Positions 1 through 11,900 of a DNA stretch of 24,963 bases are shown here, one piece after another. The notes under the pieces were generated by a model, which saw only the letters and a program-made list of their open reading frames with translations, did not search any database and was not told where the DNA came from. This DNA comes from Phaeoceros laevis. Lineage: Eukaryota > Anthocerotophyta > Anthocerotopsida > Notothyladales. The first letter of the stretch is position 1. Each line of letters opens with the position of its first letter. The position numbers were made by a program, and so were the translations under genes. Where the stretch lies: contig JBNGIQ010009553.1 of the NCBI GenBank assembly GCA_049999765.1, positions 148,699-173,661 of the forward strand, given 5' to 3'.

Positions 1-615
1 GAACCAAAACAGAGCAATTCAAGATGGATCCCAGTGTTTTCTTTGAAAGGAGGAAGTACTTCTGCAAAAATATTTGAAAACCAAAAATCCAAAAAACCAA
101 TTAGTTGTGTGCCATGTAACATTGGGAGTTACGTAGACAAGTATAAAATTCCTTACATCCATGTGAAAAAAATTAGTAGCTATATAGGCAAGTGTAGGAT
201 TCCCCATATTCGTGTGAGACAAATTGGTGATTATATAGGCAAGTGTAAAGTTCCTCGTATTTTTAGCGTAAGCAATTTCCATAATTGCGTAGACAAGTGT
301 AAAGTTCCTCTTATTCCTAGTGTACGTAAAATTGGATGTCCTATAGCAAGACGTAAAATTCCTCATATCCATATCCGTAGAGTGAGCAAATTTAGTTGTT
401 ATATTGGCAAGTGTAAAGTTCCTCATGTTCGTAGTGTTAGTAAAGTTGGTTACCATATAGGCAATTGTAAAATTGGTTGTCATATTGGCAAGTGTAAAGT
501 TCCTCCCATAGGTAGGCGGAGCAGAATTGGAAGCTTTGTAGGTGGGTGTGGAATTCCTCATATCCCTAACGTGAGAAGAAATCTCTCAAATAAAACACCT
601 TGTAGTATTCTGTAA
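1..615 (+). CDS. 3' end of an unidentified repeat protein with a CaaL-type C terminus
   Basis: The frame is open from the window edge to the TAA at 613-615 and has no ATG of its own, so this is probably a last exon (an AG lies just before base 34) or a partial gene. From base 139 it consists of nine degenerate units starting at 139, 190, 241, 295, 349, 409, 463, 490 and 544. Spacings are 51, 51, 54, 54, 60, 54, 27 and 54 bp, all multiples of three. The shared core reads like GKCKVPHI followed by a basic, Ser/Val/Ile-rich stretch ending in IG. Frame-preserving indels argue for past or present coding. The protein ends TPCSIL; a Cys four residues from the end with final Leu is the form recognised by geranylgeranyltransferase I, so lipidation is possible. 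I do not recognise the family. The alternative is a non-coding minisatellite that happens to stay open; the opposite strand is also open. Confidence 0.45.
   Translation, partial: EPKQSNSRWIPVFSLKGGSTSAKIFENQKSKKPISCVPCNIGSYVDKYKIPYIHVKKISSYIGKCRIPHIRVRQIGDYIGKCKVPRIFSVSNFHNCVDKCKVPLIPSVRKIGCPIARRKIPHIHIRRVSKFSCYIGKCKVPHVRSVSKVGYHIGNCKIGCHIGKCKVPPIGRRSRIGSFVGGCGIPHIPNVRRNLSNKTPCSIL
139..594. repeat. Degenerate tandem repeat, 51-60 bp units
   Basis: Nine imperfect head-to-tail copies share a core near aagtgtaaagttcctcatat. Unit 7 is shortened to 27 bp. The copies have diverged by substitution while unit length stays divisible by three. They form the coding repeats described for the reading frame that ends at 615. 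Confidence 0.85.
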
Positions 616-1321
616 ATGTAACAAGCAATGTTGGAATTTAAAATTTACAAGAGCAGACACTAAGATATAAATGGTTGGTTTGCTTGAAAGGCAAGGTGAG
701 CTGGCGTAGGATTAGAATCATTGGATACCACACAATCACACGACCGTCCGGGAAGAGACGAAGAGACAAGGTCATCTGTCAAGGTGGTGGTGGTTACCAA
801 TTCCATTCTCGTCCGACAGATTACGCCAGTTCCCATAACACTGCACAGGTTCTGTCCGCAAATCCCCATGCTATTATGAGTCTCCTTCCCATATTTTCTA
901 CATCCTACATAGTCTTGTGGAAGGCTTTCACATCATCCGGTAGCGAGGCAGGTATGTGAAAGCTTGCTTTCTCGGGGAATTTACATGAAGCTTGTTTGAC
1001 ATTTGAGATGGTCCATGTCCCAACATCTGCACCTGCAACCAAGCACAAATGCTGCAGCCGTGGGAACCAACGCAAAAGTGAGTCTCAGGCGGACAAGCAG
1101 GTGGAAGCCGACTATGGATTGCCTGCTTGTGACTTTTGGAAATCCACTGACCTACACTACAATCCGCAATCCTATGGTACAAATGAAGGTGCATCACTTG
1201 CTGACAAGGAGGCTGGGGCAGTCACAGGCTTGTTTGTGCCATCAGCCTGGACATTCTGCATACAATTACTCCGCTAATATAAGCAGGGCTTAATTAAGTT
1301 CTGATGAAAATCCAGCTACAC
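616..1321. other. Intergenic, no gene seen
   Basis: About 700 bp between the repeat-protein stop and the stop of the minus-strand WD40-like gene. The two genes converge here, so it should hold both 3' untranslated regions. Short open frames on both strands have no repeat, motif or splice support. I see no RNA gene or transposon end. Confidence 0.6.
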
Positions 1322-4300
1322 TCATTGCGGCCAGTGACACCAACTAGCAGGTCTGTCTCGTGATATGAGCAGAATACGAGAAGACGCATAGTCGAAGTTT
1401 GGACGAAATAGGCCACTCGCTCCAATTACTTCCGGTTCCCCATTTTGCGCTTTTGCCTGTTGTCTGGTGCCTTCTGAATTGAACACAAAGAGCCCATTAC
1501 TGTCAGCTGTCATGACTGTTTCCGTGGAGCCCCATACTTGACGTAGCGACTTTGGTGCCGCTAATCCTGGAACGCCATAGAAACAGATCGGCTTGGGATG
1601 ACGAAACGACCATTGCACTACTTTGTGTTGCACGAGGTCTCCAGGATCACGGGTTCCAATACTAACACCTGAGAATATGAAATCTCCATTAACATAAACA
1701 CACTGAGTGTCTTCAGAAGTTGACGTCATCTTGTACGCTACACCGCTGGGAAGTCGGAAATCCAGCACGTGTAGGCCGTGTTGGGTACAAACCACCCCGT
1801 CACCTTTGCTACCCTCTGTGACACTCCTCCTGCAGAGCAGCACATAGCTAGGGTTATTGCAAACGTCCTGGCCATTTTCTAACATGCACTCGGTACTTCT
1901 GTTACTGCTGTCGAGCCCAACAAAGCTTCGAACAAGTCATGGCTTCCAAAGATAGCTTCTGTTGTAAGTAGACTAACTAAACCAACGCATAAAAGATGAT
2001 GACGTACCTTTGCCAGACACCTCCGCTGCATTCAGCGTCTGCATTTGGGATGTGCAGCGCATGAATGTTTTGCCCAGAAAAGCTTATGCTCTGCAGACAA
2101 TGAGCTGCCATAGAGTTGACGTCCCAAATTCCAATGCCTTCTTCCACACCAACAACTAGCTTGCCTTTGTTTCTCCACTGTAATGGACTGGAGATGTCGG
2201 AAGCCATAATGCTCCTCTCAGAATTCCACTTTGTCACAATATCCCCATCACGAATGTCATAGAGTATCAAGGTACTTTGACTGCTTCCAGCTGATGCCAG
2301 GAGAGGACCACATGGTCTGTACCACCAAAGGGGTGGCTGCGGGTGAAGGGTGGGGATCCCATGGTCGAGGATTGAGTTGACAGATTTTAACTTGGAATGC
2401 TGCAGGTTCATATAGGTCTTGCTAGTTTGGACAGCAGTAGAAGCTGGCCCCAATGTCTCCTGTTCAAACAGATGACCTCCACGGTACAAGGCCCCCTTCC
2501 CCTTTGAGCACAGAAACGAAGACGATTCAGAGTGATACGTTGTCGCCTTCTTATCCTCAAAGTTCCAGACGCAGAACCCTGCTTCGCTGCCACCAGGCAC
2601 AGATGCTCTCACCACGTATTTGTTGGAGCGGCCATCAGCACCGGCAGCTCTGATCAGCCAGCAGTCATCCCAACCACCAGCAGACATTCCTATCGGGCAC
2701 CTAAACTCGGCTTTTTCCTGCAACAAAGCACGACAATAAAAATCATTCAAAATTATGATATGGTTAGCCCAGACAGATCTCAGATTCAGAACTGCATAGT
2801 GAAGCAGATCAAAAAGCAACTGGCCGCAAAGGGTCATCTGTGTTACAGCTAGGATGGGAGGAGTACAAGAAAGCTGCATACCTCCATATTCGCAACGTCG
2901 TAGTACGTGCAAGCACCATCTTCGTGTGCAAGCACAATGCCTTCACCTTCACAAACAAACCACCCAGCTGTAGCAAGCTTTTGCCCCAGCTTGAATAAAC
3001 CTGGATTCGGCTCTGAAGGAGTTAACTCATTCTGGTGCTCGAAAATGGGTCTGCTTGTCCAGAGTGGCAACAAGGCTTCTCCATATTGTGCATCATCCGA
3101 ATGTGAAAACTCTTGCCAGGTCCTAAGCATTTCCCCTTCATTTGCTTGAGAAGTGAGATCAGCACTCGAACTGCTGTCCTTCTGTAGCTGTGAAGAGCTT
3201 TGTGTGCCTTTCTCCATGATCTTGTTTTTTGCCAGAGGGTGCACATGAGAGTCTAGCAGAGAGTTGCTTGACGCCACCATCTGGGACAAATAATATTGGC
3301 TCGACTTTGCTGGTTCTCTGGATGAAGTACACCTGCTTGCATCCTCCAGTGCGTTCTCACCTCCCGGATTACTACATACCCCTAAACCTAGAGATTCAGA
3401 GTCAGTCAATGTTGTCCTGCTATTGTTTCCACCACGTTTCTCCGCCTGGAACTCTCGTTGCCCGTCAGCTGAGCTGCACACCACCCTTCTTTCAGCTGCA
3501 GCCTTGATCAGATCTGGCCCACAAATAGTTGATGCTTCAGGGCCATCAAAGTTCTTCTGTAGAGAACACATAGCATCCATTGGCACGTTTGTTGCCCGTC
3601 CCGTTGACACATCGGCTTGTGTTGGCAAATCAAGCATGATATCATTTGATTTGTCAGACCTACCATTTCCAAAAGATGACTTTATACTGCCGCGATGAAA
3701 TGCATCTGCCCTGTTGTTGGCCTGTGAGTTGGTTTTCTGTCTACCAGAAGGATCGCTGCCGGCAGGGTCACCAGAGAAAGGGTGCTGGTCTGAGTGTCCA
3801 ATGAGACAACAAGAGTGTCCATGTGCTCCGTCCTCACCTAAAAATATTGGAGGTCCACAGCTCGTAGTACTCGACGACTCTTCTAAATTCAGCTCGCAAC
3901 ATGTCTGGAAGGGCACTTGTGAGTGTCCTTTCCTGGACTTAATTTCAGAAACGAAATCCTCCTTAAACACTTCAACCCCTCCCAGTCGTACTTCACCTTT
4001 TTCGTTTTCGGCAGCCATGGCGGAATCTGGTGCCGTCTGCAAAATCATAGCGGTTTCGATTATTGAAATTTTGGACTGAATTTCTGCAAGAAGTGCCTTG
4101 GACCATGCAGGGTTGAAAGCATCCAGCAGGTCCTTTGTCCCCGTCAGCTCCTCTGCTATCCTGCTAACTCTTTCCTCTAAGAGACACAGCCTCCACTGCA
4201 TAGAATTGGGACCATGGGAGCTGCAAGAATGCGACATAGGGTTGCAGGGGTAACCAATGTCGTGGTTCGCTGTAGAGTAGGATGGTAAAGGATGCGAAGA

Positions 4301-4618
4301 GCTAGAAGTTGGCGACGCCCTAAGATCACCACAATGCTCCACAACGTCCGCCTGTGCGCTGTGAGAGAGGAGGGAAGGTGTAGGAAGCAAGAGCTCGCGA
4401 CCTGCTCCACTCAAGTTCATCTCCTGCCGCGGCTGAGTTGGTACCAACCCGTTCGGAAGGGAGCTTGCGCCATCAACACTTCTTTCTGATGGCAGTCCTC
4501 CGGAGCATGACAGCCTCGTGTCCCACCTCTTGCGATCCACAAGGCTTGACCTGTCCGCTTCAAGCAGAACTCGCGCAGCATCCGCTCTGCCTTTAGCTCG
4601 GTGAGGTGGCATCGGCAT
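1322..4618 (-). CDS. KIN14B-interacting protein (At4g14310-like), WD40-like
   Basis: Three exons on the minus strand: 4618-2882, 2717-2008 and 1829-1322, with GT-AG introns of 164 and 178 bp and phases 0 and 2, giving 984 aa. The start is the first ATG in the open frame (4618); a second Met follows two codons later. The N-terminal half is Ser-rich and low in complexity, with a heptad-like segment at about residues 140-190 (LEERVSRIAEEL and on). Conserved blocks start near residue 550 with GWFVCEGEGIVLAHEDG and YYDVAN. They continue through DDCWLIRAAGADG, WWYRPCGPLLASAGS, SPLQWRNKGKLVV and WDVNS, ending in RILLISRDRPASW. These match, in order, the plant protein annotated as KIN14B-interacting, a degenerate beta-propeller linked to a class-14 kinesin. 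Its molecular role is poorly known. No break was found. The first exon has no homology check beyond its open frame, so an extra N-terminal exon is possible. Confidence 0.88.
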
Positions 4619-5407
4619 TTCGGCTCCCCCTGTCTTCAAATCTCTGGAACCTCCTCTGCCTTCTTCCCGGTAGAGCGCAGGTGGGTAGATAACTTGAACG
4701 GCAAGAGCGCGCACGTAGATCACCCGCGAGAACTCTCAACAAAAATGTGGGAGAATTCCCGCGCAACAGAGTTTGAACGTCCCATCGAGTTCAGGTGGTC
4801 CGAACTTCATTTTTCTGAAGTTCAGGATAAAAAAACATCAGAAACGTTTTCAGACAACTCAGTGCTGCTCTGACTCCTCTGAGTGCAGAGATTCACCTTT
4901 GTCGGTCAAAACGCTGGCCAAAACACACAAGTTCCACATGTGCGAAACACCTTCTCCGCGACCACGAGCCCTGGTTCCATGATGACCCGGTCGCTCTGCC
5001 AGTAGCGCTGAGGAGTTCCACTCCATTAAGTTTGTAGCTTGTCAAGCTTGGTGCTCGAATTCATCCTCCACCCTTCCCGACAGTACTCGATTTGCTGTGG
5101 TCGCCCATTTACGTGTTGAGTGGTATGAATTTAAGAGGGTTGGGGATGAACTGTGAAGGTCGATGAGCCATCGACAGCTTACAGGCAGCGCAGTTTGCTA
5201 GTAGCTAGGAGAATCCGAGCTGGGCGGGCCTATTGCGCGGGTCTCTTGTAGCCTCAGGTCTTCACATTCGCCCTCTCCGTCTTTGAGGTGCATGTTTTCA
5301 TTCGGATCCTTTTCTGGCAATCTGGATCGATTAGGTCTTGTCACGGTTTCGTAACTCTTACAGCGCGCATTCATGTCCTGGTTTCCAGGTGCTCGAAGTT
5401 TTGCAAC
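4619..5407. promoter_or_regulatory. Shared head-to-head intergenic region
   Basis: These 789 bp separate the start codons of two divergently transcribed genes, the WD40-like gene to the left and the AP-4 mu gene to the right. They must contain both 5' untranslated regions and core promoters unless a distal 5' exon exists. I could not pick a convincing TATA box or initiator on either strand. Open frames within it, such as a minus-strand one at 5198-5551, overlap the AP-4 start on the other strand and look fortuitous. Confidence 0.55.
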
Positions 5408-8363
5408 ATGATCTCGCAGTTTTTTGTGCTCTCTCTGCGGGGCGACAATCTTGTCTTCAGAGACTGTAAGGATGGACTTCGCCCCCAAGCTCGGCATATT
5501 CCGTGCTTCAGTGAATGTACCTGAATCTACATGCCTTACAATCACAGTCATGGTCTATACTTCACAGATAGAGGAGATGTGCCTAAAGGAAGTGCTGAGA
5601 TTTTTTTTCGCAAAGTGAAGTTCTGGAAGGGAGAAGAGGGTGAAGAAGCACCTCCTGTGTTCGTAGGTATTCCATTACGTTGTCATGCGATGTGTTAAGT
5701 TGCCGTTTTCCTTACCTCTTGACCTCAAGGTTTGCTGCTTGGTTTACGATACGGAAAGCTGGGCTGCTCCTGTATTTGTTTGTCCCAAGCATCAGCAAAG
5801 GCTGCCGATTGCTTACTCGATTTTTTTGGCCGCGCGCTGTGCAGAATGTAGATGCTGTGAACTACCTTCATGTGAAGGTTGCAGGACTGCTGTTTGTTGC
5901 AACAACGAGAGTGAATGTCTCGCCTGCTCTTGTGATTGAATTGCTCCAGCGGATTGCCCGTGTAACCAAAGATTACCTTGGCGTTCTGAATGAAGATTCT
6001 CTCAGGAAAAATTTTGTGCTCGTTTATGAGCTGCTTGATGAAATGATTGTGAGTCATCTCTAGATTGGTTACCTTAGTCTCTTCTGAGACTAAGAATCCT
6101 TCTGATCCTTCTACTGGGATTCAATTTTTTAACTGCTTTGCTGCCAATTTTAGGACTTCGGCTACCCACAAACTACGTCAACTGAAGCATTGAAGTCTTT
6201 TGTTTTTAACGAGCCGGTGGTGGTTGATTCTGCTCGAATTCCATCTCTTGGTCCTGCAGCTATTTTTGTTGTGAGTGAAGACCCCTCAGCTTCATGTGGC
6301 TTCTTTGAATGTGAAATTTTTCTGCAGGTCGTAGTGTTATGGTGGTTCGTGGAAGCACCTGAGCTCTGCCTATCTGCCAAGTCAGAAAAATGATTCAAAC
6401 TCTCGGCTTGTGATACTCCAGCAAGGAAACAAGCGAGTTCCTGGAACTGCTGTTACGAAGTCAGTTGTGGCAACAGATGCAGGGGGCAGGAAGCGAGAGG
6501 AAGTTTTCATTGACATTATTGAAAAGATCAGTGTGACATTTAGTGCAAATGTAAGAACTGTCAAAGATGTCACCCATTTTCCGTACCTCACAGTCTCAGG
6601 ATCTAACTTTTACTGACGTGCAACATGCAGGGCTACATTTTGACCTCAGAAATTGATGGGACCATTCAAATGAAAAGTTACTTGACAGGAAACCCCGAGA
6701 TTAGAGTGGGGTTGAATGAAGGCCTGAACATCGGGCGTGCCTCACAGTCAAGTTATGGTATGTTGTCCTTGGATAGCGAATTTGACTTTACTCTTGTGAT
6801 CGCAACCGTCCTGTGCCTCCGTACTCAAGCTTAGGAACTAGAAATTAACTGCTTTACTTATGGTATTAGGCCTGTCCATGGATTTATGTGCATACTTGTA
6901 CAAGGTGTCTGCAAATTATAATGTGGAAGAGGATGCTGAAGTGAGCTGAAAGTCTGGATTTCTGTGTACGCAGCTGGATCAGATTATACCGGATCAGATG
7001 GCGTTGGCATGGTGGTGTTGGATGACTGCAATTTTCACGAGTCTGTGCGCCTTGAAGACTTTGACGTGGACCACACACTGACTCTGGTTGTCCTTTACTC
7101 TACCCTTTGTCCACTTCACCACCTTTGGTGTGGGATATGGCTGTATTTACCGAGAGTCCTTGATCAGTTGTAAGCATGTTTGTGTGTTCAAGTACAGGTA
7201 ACTAAAAGTCGCTTGTCAATGTGAGGCTGCTGGTTTTCAGTGGCAACAAGCTGCATTGTTTGAACTGAATTCAGCCATCGAGCATGTCTTGTACTTAATC
7301 ATACATCATTGACAATTTTCTAACGCCATGCTTAGCGTACCAGGTACCTCCTGATGGAGAATTTCCTGTTATGAATTATCGCATGACCCAAGAGTTTAAG
7401 CCTCCGTTTAGAGTTATACCAGTTGTGGAAGAAGCTGGGCCTTTCAAGGTTGGGGTCTTTGCATAGTTAGAACTTTTAAGACCTCGCTTTTCCACTTCAA
7501 TCTGGTTTAGAGGTCTCGGGGGGTGGTGCAGGCAGAGGTGGTTTTGAAGGTTCGAGCTGACTTTGCCTCTAAAATAACAGCAAACAATGTGGTGCTGCGT
7601 GTGCCACTTCCAAAAACCACATCAAGGTCTGTGCCTTTTTTGTTGCTTGCTGTCTTGTTATGTGATGTTCATAGGGTTAGTTGTAGGATGACACAAGTTG
7701 CCAGCGAACTTGGATTCGGTCAGCTTTAGAAGGGATGGCTATCTCTGATAACGTTGTGTATACAGATTAAGTTTTGAACTGGAGTCTGGTGCGGTTGGAC
7801 AGACCGTGGATTTCAAGGAATCCATCAAAACAATAGAATGGAATCTTCGAAAGGTGGTCACAGCTGAACTGTTTTCAAAACTCTTATTTTAGTGCTTCTT
7901 AAGGTGCACGGTAACAAGCATGTATGTGCTCACATTTGTTTGATCTCTTGGTTGCAGGTTGTCGGCGGCACCGACCACACCTTGCGAGCAAAGCTCACTC
8001 TGACTCAAGAGAGAAATGGTATGTCATTTGCTTGCCTCAAGATGTGGTGCGTAGACATTGCACTAGATGAAAGGTTGTTTATGTGTTTTTGTTGTCTCAG
8101 GGAATATCAAGAAAGAGGTAGGTCCAGTCAGCATGACGTTCACTATACCAATGTTTAATGCTTCCAGGCTAGAGGTAAGCTATACCTTGACCCTCCCAAG
8201 TTGTTTTTTTGCCTCTGGGATTTGGTAGCACCCACTCATCGACTTCGGCGTTGGGGATTGACAGGTCAGATACTTGCAAATGGTGAAGAAGTCCAAGTCA
8301 TTCAATCCATACCGATGGGTTCGATATGTGACTCATGCTAACTCGTATGTAATTCGCATCTAG
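5408..8363 (+). CDS. AP4M: AP-4 complex subunit mu (medium adaptin)
   Basis: Thirteen exons: 5408-5465, 5568-5662, 5845-6048, 6154-6270, 6422-6550, 6631-6757, 6974-7086, 7344-7448, 7532-7626, 7766-7853, 7958-8018, 8101-8174, 8265-8363. Phases join to 454 aa, the length typical of plant AP-4 mu. The protein starts MISQFFVLSLRGDNLVFRD. The N-terminal longin-like domain spans about residues 1-140 (VATTRVNVSP, RIARVTKDYLGVLNEDS, FVLVYELLDEMIDFGY). The mu-homology domain, which binds tyrosine-type sorting signals, runs from about 185 to the end (REEVFIDIIEKISVTFSANG, GTIQMKSYLTGNPEIR, LDDCNFHESVRL, PPDGEFPVMNYRMTQEFKPP, EWNLRKVVGGTDHTLRAKL, NPYRWVRYVTHANSYVIRI). AP-4 is a clathrin-independent adaptor at the trans-Golgi network; in plants it sorts vacuolar cargo. 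Donors of introns 7 (GTTGTC) and 8 (GTTGGG) are weak; exon 7 could end 3 bp later, adding one Val. Intact. Confidence 0.95.
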
Positions 8364-8990
8364 AGTTGGGGACGCGTAGTATCATGGATATATTAACGTG
8401 TTGCAGCACACTTCGAAAGTGATATTAACACGTAGTTGGTTACGGATATCTGTCGAATCAGACTCGAGATCACATATTGAGTTGCACCATAGGACCCTTG
8501 TAGACCTATATCCGTGGCGCGAGCCAGTCCTTCGAGTTGTAACATTTTCGTGAGTTGCCAACTCCATGGGAAACCGGACATCATCACCGGGAAGAACGCG
8601 GCGGGATTGCAGGTTGTGGGGCCCAATCTTGTGAGGCTTTCTGGAATGAACTGTATTTGATGAAAGGCAGTTCTGGGTAGGAGCCGCAGGGCACCTGCTG
8701 TTGTGATAATCTTTACACGATGAAGAGTCAGATTTAACATGTCTGACTCTGCATGCAGAGTAAGAGCATTACAACGCCGTTGGTATCAGAGGTCTCTTCA
8801 GCCGAGTCTCAAAACTGAGGCAAAAGTTGAGGTCCTACACGGCTACAACAGCTTTCACAGGCTCTTCAAACTTTGGCAATGTTGGAAAAGATGACGGCTG
8901 CACAAGCAGGTCGCAAGGTTGAGCAAACTGGTTTCTTTTTTTCAGCCCTCCCTCCCTGTTGCGATCTAAACGCAGAAAGAAAAGACAGCA
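8364..8990. other. Convergent intergenic region with a 9-bp stem-loop
   Basis: The AP-4 mu and biotin carboxylase genes end tail to tail across 627 bp, so both 3' untranslated regions lie here. The only structure I see is AGAGTCAGA at 8724-8732 and its exact reverse complement at 8742-8750, with a 9-nt loop. No canonical polyadenylation signal stood out on either strand. The open frames on the minus strand show no coding character. Confidence 0.55.
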
Positions 8991-11900
8991 TCATACTTTC
9001 TTAAGTTCATCGTCATGCTTCACAATGAATGCTGTGTCTACTTTTCCATCCTTGAAGTCCTGGAAACAACACGAATGTCAACCGAAGATATGAAAAGGGG
9101 ACATAAACATGAAACATTAAGAACCTCTAAACCACGAGGAATCACAAGAAGGGAAGGTCTCAAGAACCTGGACGTCCAGAATAAGTTTATGGTAGTCCAG
9201 TGTAGTGGGTATCCCTGATGTACAGCAAGGTGAAAATCAGCAGCGCACAATGTGGTTCACTTTACCACAAGTGTGCAATTGACAAGGATTCGAAAGGCAC
9301 GCTCCAGGCAAAGTACCTGTAATGATAGTATCATTCAAAGCACGTTGCATCCGGGCAATAGCTCGTTCCCTTGTGGGAGCCCAGACGATTAGCTGCATTA
9401 AATAAGTGTTAAACATGGGTCTATTAATCAACCAGTGGACTAGAGCTGTAAGCAGGTGCCAGGAGCAGAACTGTTACCTTCCCGAGAAGAGAATCGTAGC
9501 TGGGTGGCACGACGTAATCTGAGTAGATGTGACTATCCATCCGTACAAAAGGTCCTCCAGGAGGGAGATAACCAGTTATGCGACCTGGAACAGTCCGGAA
9601 GCTTTACGATCAGAGAGCACGGCAACTCCAACCTCCAGACAAGCTGGGACCTGCCACTTTCACACAAGCATCAAATTCAGGTAGTGATTGTCACTCGTGT
9701 GACTTCTGCGTACCTGGGCCTGGCCGGAAACCTGCGAAGGCATCTTCAGCATTGATACGGCATTCAATGGAATGCCCCCGTAGCACCACATCATCCTAGA
9801 GTGCACAAGTAAGAGGCTATATGAAAACATTCAGCAGGAAGGTTTTTCTGCAGCATCTGTTCCTCGTCATGAGAACTGTACATATATAGATTAACACAAA
9901 AAAAAACTTTACCTGTGTGAACCGAAGCTTATGACCCAAAGCAACTCGGATTTGCTCCTCAATCAAATCAGTAGAGGAAATCATCTCCGTGACTGGGTGC
10001 TCCACCTGTTTACGTGAAGTCAGAGACATTCCTGACCGCATATTGTGTCTATCAAAGATATGTGCTCACTTTACATAACCTCAATCCTCCTTAAACTCTC
10101 AAGCCTCCAAGAACAGTGCCACAGAAAGTAAATGAAAACCAGTCAAGAGGATTGTCAGACCTGAATTCGAGTGTTCATTTCCATGAAATAAAAACTTTCG
10201 CCATCCTCGTCCAGGAGGAACTCAATTGTTCCCACACCAATGTAACCGATTGAGGCAGCTGCTGCCACTGCAGCGTCACCCATTGCCTTTCGAAGCTCAG
10301 GGGTCAAAGCAGGAGAAGGGGCCTCCTCCAGTAGCTTCTGGTTCCTTCTCTGCTCAATCGAAGGGAATGCCAGACATCAAGGTCAGAAGTGTACATTGAC
10401 CATTTCGGTGCGAAGGTCACATTCTACTAATACTGACTACGGTGTGAACAACAACAGAGGTTACAAGGATAGGTATACCTGAATGCTGCAGTCACGCTCT
10501 CCAAGGTGAACAACATTTCCATATTTATCTGCCAAAACCTGCTCCACAAAAGAGATTAAACTACAAGGCTAGCAAACGTGGAGTAGGACCTCTTAACATG
10601 AAAACTTAAAAATCGCAGCAGGGTCTATTTGGTCACACCTGGAACTCAATGTGCCTTGGATTTTTTATGAATCTTTCCAGATAGACGCCATCATTGCCAA
10701 AAGCAGCACCTGCTTCACTCCTCGCTTGCTGCATCGACATCATGTACAGGCATCAGATGTGATCCTAAGACAGATGGCAATACACATTTGGACTATGTCA
10801 TATACTCAGTGAACATCTCAGAAGAATCTACTTGTGCCCCGCTGAGGTCCTACACCTAAGTAAGCCTGGTGGAGAAAGCAGACCTGCAATAACTTGACAA
10901 ACTCTCCTGGCTCATTGGCAAGTCGCATACCCCGACCACCACCTCCTGCAGTGGCCTACATCACATGCTCCACATTTAGCCCAAGCTTGACATCTTTTTG
11001 CCAAGCTGCGTAGATTCTGCTCTTGTCAGTGATCTTTCCCTGCCACAGACTACCAGACACAGAATTGGCCTAAGCCTAAGTATGCTACACACCTTGATCA
11101 TTACAGGAAACCCTATCTCATTGGCGGTTCTGATGGCTTCCTCCGTTGTCTGCAACCATGTAATGTCAGAGACCTGGACATCGAGATCGAAGGAGGCCAC
11201 GAGTTGACAAAAGGGTCACCAAAACGCTTGCCTCGATTAGTCCTGCACTGCCTGGAACAGTGGGCACACCAGCCTTTTTCATGGTTGACCTAGCTGTTGC
11301 TTTGTCGCCCATCACACGAATGCTATCAGCCTGCACGTTATGGCAACCTCTGAGCAAAATATGGCCGACGGCATGACTCGACTGGAGCAGTCTTCTAGGA
11401 AAAAGTTGGTGCTCGCTCATGGTGGTCGAGCTTACATTGGGTCCGATGAAGTTCAGGTTGTGGTCTTTGCAGATGTCGACAAAAGTGGCATTCTCTGCCA
11501 GGAAACCATAGCCTGGATGCAGCATTGTGCAACGCCGACTTGTTGCAGCTGACACAATATTTGGGATGTTCAAATAACTGCAGGTCGCAAACATTGAGCG
11601 GGTGATCAGACCAAGGCACTTGCAGAATAATTTTAGAGCAGAGCAACGCCGTCGTCGGAAAACAAGGCTGTCAGACTTCTAAGAAGGAAGAGACTATTGG
11701 AACAAGATTGAGATGTCCACTGTGGACCTTAAGATACTTACGATTGGCTGCTGGGAGCCTCACCAATGCACACTGCCTCGTCAGCAAGTTGGACGTGAAG
11801 AGCTGTTCTATCAATTGTAGAATGGACTGCCACGCATGGTATCCCCATCTCATGTGCAGTTCGGATGATACGCACAGCAATTTCACCTCGATTTGCTATG

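Noticed and set aside
19-561. Long minus-strand open frame with repeated RNFTLAY motifs and many N-x-T sites
   Set aside because: It is the complement of the plus-strand repeat. Any repeat with unit length divisible by three can be open on both strands. The plus frame is preferred for its Cys core and CaaL end, though this is not proof.
139-594. CRISPR-like array
   Set aside because: The units are diverged and contiguous, with no unique spacers, and the window is plant nuclear DNA.
5198-5551. Minus-strand 117-codon frame over the AP-4 mu start
   Set aside because: It is antisense to a confidently modelled first exon and has no recognisable domain.
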